Source of the DNA: Dendrophyllia cribrosa
Lineage: Eukaryota; Cnidaria; Anthozoa; Scleractinia; Dendrophylliidae
Direction: 5' to 3'
Assembly: GCA_024195265.1 (NCBI GenBank)
Contig: JAJLRJ010000005.1
Location: forward strand, 45,957,587-46,021,586
DNA: 64,000 bases
Shown: piece by piece, positions 53,401-63,800 of the stretch
Numbering within the stretch: position 1 is the first letter of the stretch
How the letters are laid out: each line of letters opens with the position of its first letter
The notes under the pieces: model-generated
Told to the model about the DNA's origin: nothing
The model's input: the letters and a program-made list of their open reading frames with translations, nothing else
The model's database searches: none
Position numbers and translations under genes: made by a program

Positions 53401-56400
53401 TGAGAAGTAATATCAAACATTCGACACAGTATTTCATCACAAAATCAAACACCTCGAAGTTCGTGAAAAATATTCCGCTGCGCGTGATATTTTCAACTCT
53501 CTTCTCAGTGTTTGATCTTGTGATGAAACACTGTGTCTCATGTTTGATATCAGATTACTTCTCAATGCATACATATACATTAAACAGGACAAATGAGGGA
53601 ACAGAAGTACATATATACCGCACCTTTGCCAAAGGCCAACAGACAGGTTTTTCCAAAGTACACAGGCCAGTTCAGGGGCTGGCATAACATCAACAGTTAG
53701 AGGGGAGTGGTTCCAATCGGCTTGAACCGCTACTGTTGATTCACGAAGTGAACGAAACACCACAAAACTGCACGGGAAAAGGGCGTGGCTCTTTTCGGTC
53801 TCCTCGTCCAATTTTGCTTGTGTTGCCTGCAAAGGAACATTTTAAGCTCCTACTCAGCAATGTTGACTACAGTGGAACCTCTATTAAGGGGACTCCCTCG
53901 GGACAAGGAAAAGTGCCCCCTTAATGGAGGTGTACTTGGCCTGTGTTGTTAATAATTATCCACATGAACAAAAATGCCTATTTTTAATATAGCTGGCTGT
54001 TTTCTCGGGTTTTCAGTTTGGTAAATGGTACCATCACTGCCCAAATAATACAATGATCTGAAACATACCCCTTTATTGTCACATGCCAATGAGGTCTAAT
54101 TTGTTCATTACACCTGTATGCATTGCAAACTCCCGCACCACCTCTTCCAGTACAAAAACTGTTTCAGTTGGTGTTTAGTGTGCTTATTAACACATCAGTT
54201 GTCCCCTTAATGGAGGTTGAAATAGCATTCGGTGCGCTCCAAAAAGGCCCTGTCCCCTTAATAGAGGTGTCCTTTTAAATAGAGGTAAAAAGACAAAGAT
54301 TATATAATGTAGTTGTTCCAATGTAAGTGATATCAAACTTTGCAGTGTTTGCAACTTGTCTCGCGGCAACACCTTTGATTAAGAAAAGTTACACGAGTAA
54401 ATAAAGACAATAAAACAAAACAACGCGGCGAAAAATAGAAAGTAAAGCACGGATAGACATTCTTTAATAATTATTTTGTAAAAGTAAGAATATATAGTTT
54501 TTCACCTCAGTATCATTTTCTTACTCACTTCAAGCTCTGTTCCATATTGAGTGATGGAGTCAAATTTTGTTCCACAGCAGATCAACTTTTTATGCGTTGG
54601 CTTTTCTCCTGTTTTCTCGTGTACAGCCTAAACAAGCATAGATATACTAAAGTAAACAAGCATAGATATACTAAAGTAAACAAGCATAGATAAACTAAAG
54701 TAAACAAGTGCACAGGTCTGCATTGCCTTCAACTTCAAATTTCTTACCTGCAAACATTTGCATATATTTTTTTATCGACTCCGAGGGTGTCCTTTTCTAA
54801 AATAGAAAACGTTTCAACTCGTTGCATAAAATCACCGCTGCATAATGCATAACATTCTGTAGTTCAATCACGCGCTTTTATAATCAGCGACATCGGCCGG
54901 TTGTTAGATACGATCTAGCCTGGTCAGCGTGATTGCTGACTAGATATGATTACTAATAGTCGAAGCGTTGTTTTGTTAAAACTCAGAAGATTTTGTTTAC
55001 TGCAGCAACTAGACTACAGTGGAACTCCGATATACCGACGTGCCAAGCGACTGCAGGGAAAAACGTGTTTGTTATAACGTACAGGAGTTCGTTATAAACC
55101 TGTTATGGCGAATTTGTGGAAAACAAACCAAAATCTTCGATACATCGGGTTTGGCTAATACTTATTTTACCTTAAATTAAACAGTGTCACTATGGCGCCT
55201 AGATCTGGCAGATTAAAGTCTTTTACAATGGAATAAAATAGGATTACCGTGTTTACTCGATTAAACGCCGCAGACGGAAGCAAAATTACCAATAAACGCC
55301 GCACCCAATCAGAAGAATGCGGCGTTTATTCGAGGATTATAAGAAAAAAAAATGACAAGTACGGTACAACTCGGTAATCTACACTATCCTTGGAAATTTT
55401 TTTCCTGTATTACAATGTTTCTAAGTTCGAAATGGCCATACTTTGCAGCTCCATCAAGCTCTCTCTAAACTAATCTTGGCAGTTCTCTTGATTAAGAAAT
55501 AGGATTTTGAAATAAACGCCGCATCGGAGACGCTAAAATTTTAATAAACGCCGCGGCGTTTAATCGAGTAAATACGTATAGGATTCTAATCTCTGTTGAT
55601 TCGTTTCGTATTCAACTTTAGTCGCGTGATAACACTTATTCGTTATATCGGGGTAGATTTTAAGTTTCAGTTTCTGGATTGTGTTCGTTATATCGGGGAT
55701 TTCGTGGGGCTCGTTATACCTGGGTTTTTTTCCATACATTTTACTGTAACTTTGGCCGGGCTGAAGAATATCGTACCGGGGATTTCGTTGTAAGGAGGTT
55801 CGTTATATCGGGGTTCCACTTCAATAAAATAATAACAACGTCTTTGACCAGAAGAAAGCCAAATAAAACTTACATTCGCGTGCTCTAACTTCCATTTAAG
55901 GGCATTGCGCTCGTCCAATAACTCTTGCCACTTAGTTAGATCTTCAACTATGACGACATCTTCAACCTGCGATTAGAAAAATGACTGCTAAACCGAGTAT
56001 TTATGGTATTACTAACACTGGTTAAACAGAGTATTTATGGTATTACTAACACTGGTTAAACAGAGTATTTATGGTATTACTAACACTGGTTAAACAAAGT
56101 ATTTATGGTATTACCAACACTGGTTAAACAGAGTATTTATGGTATTACTAACACTGGTTAAACAGAGTATTTATGGTATTACTAACACTAGTTAAACAGA
56201 GTATTTATGGTATTACTAACACTAGTTAAACAGAGTATTTATGGTATTACTAACACTGGTTAAACAGAGTATTTATGGTATTACTAACACTGGTTAAACA
56301 TAGTATTTATAGAATTACCAACACTAATGCCTTTGGAATAATGTATAAAAAGGGCAGTTAACTGGTTATTATACGAATATAGAACTTTTGGTTAATACCT

Positions 56401-58239
56401 GGTCTGGAAAAAGATCTCCTGCATAGCTTTTCATGCTTTCGTGATCCTTGAGCTAATAATAAAACAACCATTAGTTAGTACACGTCATTTCTCTTGCTTT
56501 AGAAACATGTTACTAAGAACATACCGCCACAACAAAGCTTCGCTTGCGCTAGGAAAGAAGGGGTTGGAGGGGGTAAAAAAGGGAAGGGGTTGGAGGGGGT
56601 AAAAAAGGAAAGGGGTTGGAGGGGGTAAAAAAGGGAAGGGGTTGGAGGGGGGTAAAAAGGGAAGGGGTTGGAGGGGGTAAAAAAGGGAAGGGGTTGGAGG
56701 GGGTAAAAAAGGGAAGGGGTTGGAGGGGGGTAAAAAAGGGAAGGGGTTGGAGGGGGTAAAAAAGGGAAGGGGTTGGAGGGGGTAAAAAAGGGAAGGGGTT
56801 GGAGAGGGGTATCGAGGACCCCGCGGAAAGCACAAGGATGAGCGATAGCGTTTTTATCCCCTTTTTAACGCCACCCGTGACCCGGCACGCAAGTTATAAC
56901 AAGCGGTGTATAAAGGGACCTTGATACTTTTTGGGTTTTCCTCTTTATTCCATTTAATAAAGGTTGGTTATGATTACTTCTGCGAGTTATACTCGGTTTC
57001 AGGCGTCAAGAGATGCAGTCCGAATAAAATCGATCCGGATTCGGTTCGATTGCGTCGAATGAGTTCGACTTTATTCGATAGGTTCCATTTGTTCGATAAT
57101 CTAACTCACACAAAATTAGATGTTCGATTATGTTTGATTGCCGAACGCAATCGAACATCAGTCGTTAGATTGGTGTTCGATTGTTTTTTGTTTTTTTTTG
57201 TTCGAGTCTGTTCGATTAGCCACCCTCGGTCTTTACACACCACGTGTTTATTCAACTCCAGACAAAGGAAAACTCCAGACAAAGGATCGATAAAAATAAC
57301 ATTTGAAAGCTACGATTTGATCAGTTATCCAGTGGTTCTATGTGTTCTTTTTGTCTTTTTTCATCGGCACTTATATTCTCAAACAAAAATCTTGATTTGT
57401 CTAATTTGCTCGAAAAAGCCGAATTCAGAACGTGCGTGACACATGTTTAGCATGTAACGCTATACAAAGGAAATTATTCAGTTCGCCTGTTTTTATCTGA
57501 TCTATTATTTATGTAAAATGCAAATTTTTATTCTACCAGCTGCTAGACTAGTGAATGCATGCAGTAGCAAATTAGGTATATAAGATTATGATTTCACGAA
57601 TTTATTTTATGTTGGAATTAAAATAAATAACTGTCAAATTTGAATTTGATGGGCGCTCACCTTGGCCGGTAAATCTCTAACCAGCACAGCATACTGATGG
57701 CCCATCCCTTGGCTGAGATACTCCTGGCGGTAACCGATAAATGTTTTCCACTCCTGATACAGAAGATAGCAGATCACCAATGTATACGCCCAGGTAGCAA
57801 CAACATGAGCCCAAACCTTCGGTGACTTGGGTTCAATATTAGACAGCGCAATTTTATCGAGCCCGTGTAAATCTCCTCCGCCGAAATAATTCACGGGGAT
57901 GAGGACTATGATCCCGTATGGCAATAGCACAAGCGATATTTTCAAGCAAAGTTTCAAAAACCGCATGTGGATGACCGCGTCGATTCCCGCGTAATGGAAG
58001 ACCTCTCGGTCTTTGACGACAAACGCGGGAAAAAGCCATGAAAAGAAAGACTGTGTACGTTTACCTGGGGCTGGGGTTTCTATCAAAAGCTGCCTTGGTG
58101 CGTAAATCTTTTTGTGTTTCTGCCGTAAGACACAAAATAAGATCAAGCAAACAACTGCAATGATCATATTGAGAATAAGCGCTGACACAAACTTGTTTGT
58201 AGTGTCATCCGTGATTTCATCGTTCGTATCGTTTGCCAT
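47430..58239 (-). CDS. CSC1-like (OSCA/TMEM63 superfamily) calcium-permeable cation channel, copy B, 12 exons
   Basis: Exons, joined on the minus strand: 58239-57661, 56452-56399, 55966-55874, 54627-54529, 53826-53624, 52966-52836, 52727-52639, 52233-52147, 51241-50954, 50475-50294, 49444-49234, 47603-47430. Every exon has the same length as in copy A and all borders are GT-AG, so 729 codons stay open and the gene looks functional. Substitutions are few and mostly conservative (Asn-Leu to Asn-Met, Asp-Gln-Glu to Asp-Arg-Glu and Ala-Trp to Thr-Trp in exon 1; Leu-Asp to Ile-Asp in exon 9). They cluster in the C-terminal tail, which ends DNRKVEYV instead of DNKEAQHV. The introns hold copy-specific minisatellites and MITEs. 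Confidence 0.88.
47753..48505. repeat. 25-bp minisatellite, about 30 units, in intron 11 of copy B
   Basis: The unit is ATGAGAGACACAAGAGGCAT + GTAAT with frequent GGCGTG variants. Copy A has only about three related units at 23998-24090. The array gives long false frames on the minus strand in all three registers. Confidence 0.97.
49108..49215. repeat. TCTG/GACTC microsatellite in intron 11 of copy B
   Basis: It is the counterpart of 24669-24840. It reaches within 20 bp of the exon 11 donor. Confidence 0.85.
51643..51693. repeat. (ATGG)n microsatellite
   Basis: About 12 tandem GGAT units occur in intron 8 of copy B. Copy A has a single GGAT at the matching place near 30068. Confidence 0.95.
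53278..53565. mobile_element. Hairpin MITE in intron 5 of copy B
   Basis: It contains ATCAAACATTCGACACAGT and its inverse, and matches 13096-13353 in reverse. Copy A has no insertion at the same point near 32078. Confidence 0.78.
53868..54290. repeat. MITE with CAGTGGAACCTCTATTAAG end in intron 4 of copy B
   Basis: The left end resembles the CAGTGGAACC family. The right part holds CCCCTTAATAGAGGTGTCC, inverted relative to the left. It is absent from copy A near 32380. Confidence 0.65.
55016..55829. repeat. MITE with CAGTGGAAC ends in intron 3 of copy B, carrying a nested element
   Basis: It is the same insertion as 32888-33238 in copy A and so predates the duplication. It is enlarged by the hAT-like MITE at 55246-55577. 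Confidence 0.7.
55246..55577. mobile_element. 332-bp hAT-like MITE with an 8-bp ATAGGATT duplication
   Basis: Ends read ACCGTGTTTACTCGATTAAA and, inverted, ACGTATTTACTCGATTAAA, each followed by CGCCGC. ATAGGATT flanks both sides (55238-55245, 55578-55585). An 8-bp duplication is typical of the hAT superfamily. It is nested in another MITE and absent from copy A. Confidence 0.82.
55990..56325. repeat. 34-bp minisatellite, about 10 units, in intron 2 of copy B
   Basis: The unit is TATTTATGGTATTACTAACA + CTGGTTAAACAGAG. Copy A has about three diverged units, split by the DUF3504-carrying element. Confidence 0.95.
56545..56805. repeat. About 26-bp G-rich minisatellite, about 10 units, in intron 1 of copy B
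   Basis: The unit is GGGAAGGGGTTGGAGGGGG + TAAAAAA, with one-base length variants. Copy A has a single unit near 34937. Confidence 0.95.
56922..57230. repeat. ATCGAAC-array MITE fragment, reverse of the 13785 element
   Basis: TTCCTCTTTATTCCATTTAA and GATGCAGTCCGAATAAAAT match 13785-14030 in reverse. TTCGATT arrays follow. Confidence 0.65.
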
Positions 58240-59690
58240 TTTCTATGCGCTATCGTTGTTTTCACCGTTTGCTAGGAGCTACACCCAACACTCGGATTTT
58301 GCTAGAATGATAGAAACTTTACAAGTATAATTCGTATGATAATAGCGCCAAAATAATTATGAATAGAAAATAAAAAGAAATGTGACCAATAAGTCTGAGA
58401 GTGTGTGGTCACGTGACGGGCAGTGAACCCCCGGCCACCAGCGGATTTCGAGCGTGAACGACTAAAATAAATATTCAATCCAGAAAAATCTGCCATTTTC
58501 TTAAGTGATAAATAACATCTCTTGGCCGAACATTTAGCTACCACTAGATTTTATCTTAGCGTCTAGAAAGAGCATTCTATAAATTGTACAAGAAAACTTT
58601 ACTCCAAACCGCACGTCGCATTCAATTGTAATTTGTGCACAACTCTGTTATGTCTGTTATGGACCGCGTGACATTGAATGATGAATTTGTGCGGGTGGGG
58701 TGAGGGGATGGGGAATCTTTCACAGCCCGACTAAAATGTTAAGCATTGATATTTTCTTTTACCAGTTCGCAGTGTTTTTTGTTTTTGTTTTTAAAAAGTT
58801 ATCTTAAATTTTAAAACATTTACCAAGATGAATGCCAGAATGTTACTGACATATTTCGACCAACAAAACTAAAAAAAAATACTAGAACGGCACGCGCGCT
58901 CTTTCAATTTGAATTTTACCATAGCATCCGAACAGAAGAGATCCGGCAACTACTCATGTGTTTATTTGTGTCGTGTGGTCTTCTGCTCTCAAAGGTTTAA
59001 TTTATGCGTCGTGTGCACCTCTGCTCCGCTGTCAAAGATTTAACAAATGCGTAGTGTGGACCTCTGCTTTCAAATGTTCAATACTCTGCTTTACCGGGCG
59101 ACCAGTAAATGATGTAGCTGGATCTTTGTGCAAATGAGGATCAGCAATGACCTAAATAAAAAAAAAACTTTAACATGCAAAGCTGATCAGACAGCAAATT
59201 CGTTCGATTTCTTTTAATAATATTTGCCCAATATTTCGATTAGACAAAACTAACCTTTATCAGGGGCTTTCTTAGCACGATGGCATGACAATTCGTAACC
59301 TGCGTGCTAAAAATTCGAAACATATTAGGAAAACGAAATCACATTAAAAAGCATATTCGGAATCTTTGCCTAAGTATAGCAGGGTTAGGGTTAGTAATGA
59401 CTCCTAGAGTGGAGTTATAACAACAGACCCTTTTGAAATCTTAGAAGCTGAGAGAGAATTTTGACTAATTTTATGAAAGCCTTTACAAATCCAGACGAAA
59501 TTGTTCAGAAGATAACAAACCTTCCTTCTGCCATGGAGACTTAACAATTCCAACACTTTCACATGAATCTAAACATCTTGGTGAATGATTACTAAGCCTT
59601 GATGAATACACTAGTACGGTGGCCATTAGTGCCACTGCTACACACTGTAAAACAAAGCCGTCTCTGTTTTAAAACTCGCCTCCTCTGTGC
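58240..59690. other. Upstream flank of gene B, no further gene seen
   Basis: 58240-59107 is duplicated upstream of gene A (38170-39690, apart from the palindrome) and probably includes the promoter and 5' UTR. I could not place a TATA box or transcription start. 59108-59690 has only short unrecognised ORFs. Confidence 0.45.
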
Positions 59691-60000
59691 AATGGTACTT
59701 GTTTTCCATACAAGTATAAGCCTGTTGCATAGAAATGAGCCTCCTCCGTAGAAATGAGCCTCCTCCGTAGAAATATATGTGCCTCCTCCGTAGAAATATA
59801 TGTGCCTCCTCCGTAGAAATGTGCCTCCTCCGTAGAAATGAGCCTCCTTCGTAGAAATGAGCCTCCTCCGTAGAAATGAGCCTCCTTCGTAAAAATGAGC
59901 CTCCTCCGTAGAAATGAGCCTCCTCCGTAGAAATGAACCTCCTCCGTAGAAATGAGCCTCCTCCGTAGAAATAGGCCTCCTCCGTAAAAACCAGGCCTCC
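59690..60000. repeat. 19-bp minisatellite, unit CCTCCTCCGTAGAAATGAG
   Basis: There are about 14 tandem units, with two longer variants containing ATATATGTG. Overlapping minus-strand frames of 142-148 codons across it are repeat artefacts. Confidence 0.95.
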
Positions 60001-60092
60001 TCTTGCCTCGGAGAAATCAAGGTACTGGTACCTGTTGTCTAATACCCAGGCCTCTCGCTGATCGCCGCTACGTTTCCCCGCCATATTTGATA

Positions 60093-60197
60093 ATGGCGCA
60101 CTTTCGAAGCTCGTGTGGCGAAAATCTGGGCCAGTATTCTACATATACATGTACGCCGAACTATTGCCCCAAATGTGGAACGAAATTACAAGCAGGT
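60093..60197 (+). CDS. Possible first coding exon with a zinc-ribbon motif, gene continues outside or is lost
   Basis: An ATG at 60093 opens a 35-codon stretch, MAHFRSSCGENLGQYSTYTC, with a second cluster CPKCGTKL. A good splice donor (GCAG|GTTAGT) follows at 60198. The paired Cys clusters suggest a small zinc ribbon, as in the first exons of several uncharacterised invertebrate proteins. No second exon is recognisable in the remaining 3.8 kb, which is filled with transposons. It may be a real exon, a relic or chance. Confidence 0.3.
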
Positions 60198-60824
60198 TAG
60201 TGATCGATTCTGTGTCTGCATATGTTATATAAACGATGATCGAGCAGCTGTTTTGTGAACATGTTTACGTTTTAAGTCATCGTGGAAGGCTGACATACTT
60301 TTGGTTCGGTTTACTTATTTGATATTAAATATTGCGTTTTGAAGTGAGAAGAGGTAATGTCAATGCAAATTAAAGGACCCTAGTCATCCAAAATGCACTG
60401 CGCGCTCAAACGGCGAAATCTGCCATTTTCGATGCCATCGAAATTACTGAACATTGCATAGTGAATCGGAATCTTACTGAATCGTCCCAAGTTGTGTAAA
60501 TGAAACTCTGTAACTGTTATCGTTGCTTTTTTTGAACTATTAGTCTATCGGTTTGAATGATTATTTTCGTAGTTTTGCGCTACCAGTGGACAAGGTTTTG
60601 ACATCCAAAGTCAATGGTCTTATGACCTCGCGGACTCTCAAGCGTCGACGGCCGAAGGCGCCGGGAAATGCAAAGAAAACTATCCTTCGAGAATCGGCTT
60701 TCCACTTTTGGATTGCGAGCAAAAGTGAGGTTGGAATCGTACGGCTAAACCATAGCCAGCCTCGCCGAATTGTTGTTGTTAAAAAATGTACAACAGTTGC
60801 ATCCGGCTGTGAGTGCGCGCGCCC

Positions 60825-60893
60825 TAACCATCGAGTGGTTAGGGCGCCGGACTTGAAATCCGGAGGTCCCGGGTTCAAGTCCCGCCCTGACCA
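60825..60893 (+). other. tRNA-Ser(UGA)-like head of the SINE (not a working tRNA gene)
   Basis: GAGTGGTTAGGGCG resembles an A box, CCGGACTTGAAATCCGG forms an anticodon arm with a UGA anticodon, and GGTTCAAGTCC is a B box. The 5' part has mutated to GCCCTAACCA, which pairs with TGGTTAGGGC rather than making a normal acceptor and D arm. It is an internal Pol III promoter rather than a functional tRNA. Confidence 0.7.
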
Positions 60894-60961
60894 CTAGATG
60901 GAGTTGTTTCACGGTAGACCCGAGTTCAACTCCTCGGCCACGCTTGTAAAATAGCCAACTG

Positions 60962-63111
60962 TAGCCTGTGAACAGGCTTCTTTTTGGGGAATTGGGTTAG
61001 GTTAAAATCGGCGAGCGAAGCGAGCCAAGCGCGGACTGGGGAAAAGGGAAGGGGCGGCGAAGCCTGTGGACTCGCCGCCGTTCCATGATACCAGAGTCTG
61101 GTATCATGAGCTGATTGGTCAGATCACTTATTGTTGACAGGTATGCGGTGATTGACGACACATGTTGACATCTCAAATGCCTGGCGCCCTATATTTGCAT
61201 AACTAGTAGTAATCATAGATTATAGTGCGTCTCCTTATCCCGTGGCACCTCGTCTTAGCCTGTAGTACCTCAGTTTCATGAATTAATTCAGCCACTGTTG
61301 AAAAGGGCTATGTCGCGAGATATGTCACGCAGGCAAAAACGTCGGGCCGTCATCAAACAAATTCACGCTATCGCCGTGGAATCGGGCAAAATCCTGCCGT
61401 GCTGTGTACTCCGAAAGGTCTCAGATTTTTCCGACATATAAATAGTATATTTGTCTTGATTTCATTTCGGTTATTTCTCCGATTCTGAAATCATACTCCT
61501 CAGTACATGTACCAATACCGGAACCGGAAATGAGAAATTTCGACGTTTAAGTCACGCAACATTCAACGTGAAATTTCGCAAGATTTTTCGGATAAAATTA
61601 CAACTACCAATTGCAAGTAAGACACAAGACTGTTGAATATAATTCCTTTATTAGCTAGACAAATTTTAGTCACAAAACTGCGAAATCTTTAGTCGCAAAT
61701 GCGCCCGATACAGGCGCAATTTCGAGCACTGTAAAGTTAAATTATCTGCGTTCACCTGGCGCGGCCGGTCAGTGAATTATTGCTACAAGACATAAGTGAA
61801 TTGCACCTTACCGTAGAACATCGCAAAGATCGACGTCGGTATTTAGGTGAAAGCTTCCCAAATCAGGCAGAGAACCACAGCAAAATCAAGATAGAACATT
61901 TAAAACATACCAGAACGGCAGCGAGGAAAATCTGTATTAAACTTCTTGCTTGATTCCAAAGAGACCCAACAACTTACTTGGTCCGGAGAAGAACCTTCGT
62001 CCAATTTTTCCACTGCGTACTTTTACTAGGCATTGAAATATTGAGCCGTACGATTCCAAAATCGGGAAAATATCCGAAACTAAATCAAGACAAATAGATT
62101 ATTCACATGTGACATTTCGGAACCCCAGCTCCCCAGGATGATGCCTGACTTCCACGCGATGCTGGATACTATTGTGACGTTTCAAAATGGCGCAGATTTG
62201 GTACCGACACTTTTCTCGATTCGTTCCGCTTAGCCTAGACGACGCGCTAAGAATGCTGGATACTATTGTGACGTTTCAAAATGGCGCAGATTTGGTACCG
62301 ACACATTTCTCGATTCGTTCCGCTTAGCCGACAAGATTAGGAAGCGTCTCCTTCGTCGACGCAATTATTCCATTTGCTGGCTCAAATGATAAACAAACAA
62401 GGCGACTCTTCGCATGCAATTTTCAGATCTCGATTTTGAGAAAGCTTTGAGCGATTCGTTGCGAAATTTTTCGCATATACCGAGACTTTAATAAGAGCAA
62501 AATCTGTGTCTATAAAAGTCTGTGGCAAAATTTTTAATTTTGCCGACTGGATTTACAAAACAGCAACCATGCTGCAGATTATCTGTTGGATGCCAAATCA
62601 ACGGGGGTTTATCCTAGCTCCATTGAGACACACCACTCAACTGCAGAACTTACTAAGGGGCTAAAAACTATTGAAATAATTCATGATTTCATTGCAGTGG
62701 AATTATAGACTACGGCTTTTTGAGACTCGGATCTAAGATGCCTATTACCGCGTGGCCGGAAACACTACAATCCGCCGAGATCAAAAGGTCAATATTATCG
62801 AAGAGAACAAATTCATATAAAATTAAACTGTGATCTTAAGGCGCAATTCTCTCTGAAGTCTTACTGGGAAAGCTTTATACTTTAGGCTTTTTAAATACTT
62901 TTTTGCGAAGAGTGGGAGTCGTGTTTAGCCTATTAATTAACTTGTTGACAATATAATAGCAGGATAATTACTAGGGGGCGGAACGGCGGCATCAAAGGCG
63001 AGTCCACAGGCTTCGCCGCCCCTTCCCTCTTCCCCAGTCCGCGCTTGGCTCGCTTCGCTCGCCGATTTTAATCTAACCCATTTCCCCCAAAAGAAGCCTG
63101 TTCACAGGCTA
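60962..63111. mobile_element. 2.15-kb non-autonomous Mutator-like element with a 9-bp duplication
   Basis: AGCCAACTG flanks both sides (60953-60961, 63112-63120). The ends TAGCCTGTGAACAGGC and GCCTGTTCACAGGCTA begin inverted repeats of about 115 bp. A 9-bp duplication with long TIRs is typical of the Mutator superfamily. No transposase frame is present. An internal direct repeat of about 80 bp occurs at 62158-62240 and 62251-62332, and a looser inverted pair near 61430 and 62060. Confidence 0.85.
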
Positions 63112-63357
63112 AGCCAACTGATTTGCCTCCTGCCAGTTGGGATTTGTAAACATGTTATGTTTAATTGGAATGCTCGGTCCCACTAGCACTTGTGCTATAA
63201 ACACTGCCGAGGGTAAATAAAGGATATTTATTTTTATTTTTTAGAATTATGAAACAGCAAACATGCTGGAGATTCAGTCAAATATTGTCAATATTTCACA
63301 AACTGATTTCATGATGAATGCAATACCGCCATACGTTTAACAACGAAAGTACAGTCT

Positions 63358-63631
63358 ACAATAGGCGACAATATTGTTGACACATTGTCATTTTGAACTC
63401 CATTTTCTTTGGGACGAGAGGCATTTCAGCCCCACCCTCTTTATTCCCAACCCCCACCCCCCAGACAATGTTGTGCATCGTTTAGTCAGGTCTGTCGCTA
63501 CAATCCTACAACATTGGATGGGGGGATGGGGGTTAATGCTGCAGAGTGTAGTGAATGGAAAGACACAGTGATAAATATGACACGGAAACCGTTTTTGTTA
63601 TAGTGTGTCAACTATTTTTGTCGCCTATTGT
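63358..63631. repeat. Palindromic MITE with ACAATAGGCGACAA ends
   Basis: ACAATAGGCGACAATATTGT at the left is inverted as TTTTTGTCGCCTATTGT at the right. The interior holds short C-rich and G-rich runs (CCCCCACCCCCC; GGGGGGATGGGGG). Confidence 0.75.
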
Positions 63632-63800
63632 CCGATATACAAAAATTGTTATTTGGACATTCATGGTAAGGTAAGGGCGCTGTAACTTGCTTAAATTATT
63701 ATTTTGGGGACTTTCTGCTATATCACACAACAGACTTTCATAAATGACCACATTTGAGAATTATTTGTACAAAAACAAAGGTGTGGCTGACTAGGGTCCT

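Larger units (their letters stand above)
39950..59107. repeat. Tandem duplication, copy 2 (contains CSC1-like gene B)
   Basis: Its start near 39955 matches 17807 and its end near 59107 matches 39690. It lacks the two LINE fragments and two TTAA elements of copy 1. It has gained the 3.58-kb transposon, a TTAA MITE, a hAT-like MITE and several minisatellite expansions. Confidence 0.88.
60812..63240 (+). mobile_element. tRNA-Ser-derived SINE, split by a 2.15-kb transposon
   Basis: The head (60812-60961) and tail (63112-63240) form one SINE of about 280 bp once the insert is removed. The tail carries GGTTTGCC-type, TGCTCGGTCCCACTAG and AAATAAAGGATATTTA blocks, shared with the reversed copy at 14240-14405. 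Confidence 0.8.
60374..63800. mobile_element. TTAA-flanked element with short inverted ends, containing a SINE and a MULE
   Basis: AGGACCCTAGTCA at 60374 is inverted as TGACTAGGGTCCT ending at 63800. TTAA flanks both sides (60370-60373, 63801-63804). Only 13 bp of inverted repeat is seen, so the pairing of these two ends is less certain than for the other TTAA elements. Confidence 0.55.

Noticed and set aside
59592..60084. Minus-strand ORFs with FYGGGSFLRRR repeats
   Set aside because: They are translations of the 19-bp minisatellite.
60825..60893. Functional tRNA-Ser(UGA) gene
   Set aside because: The acceptor and D arms do not form normally and SINE body sequence follows directly. It is a SINE promoter.
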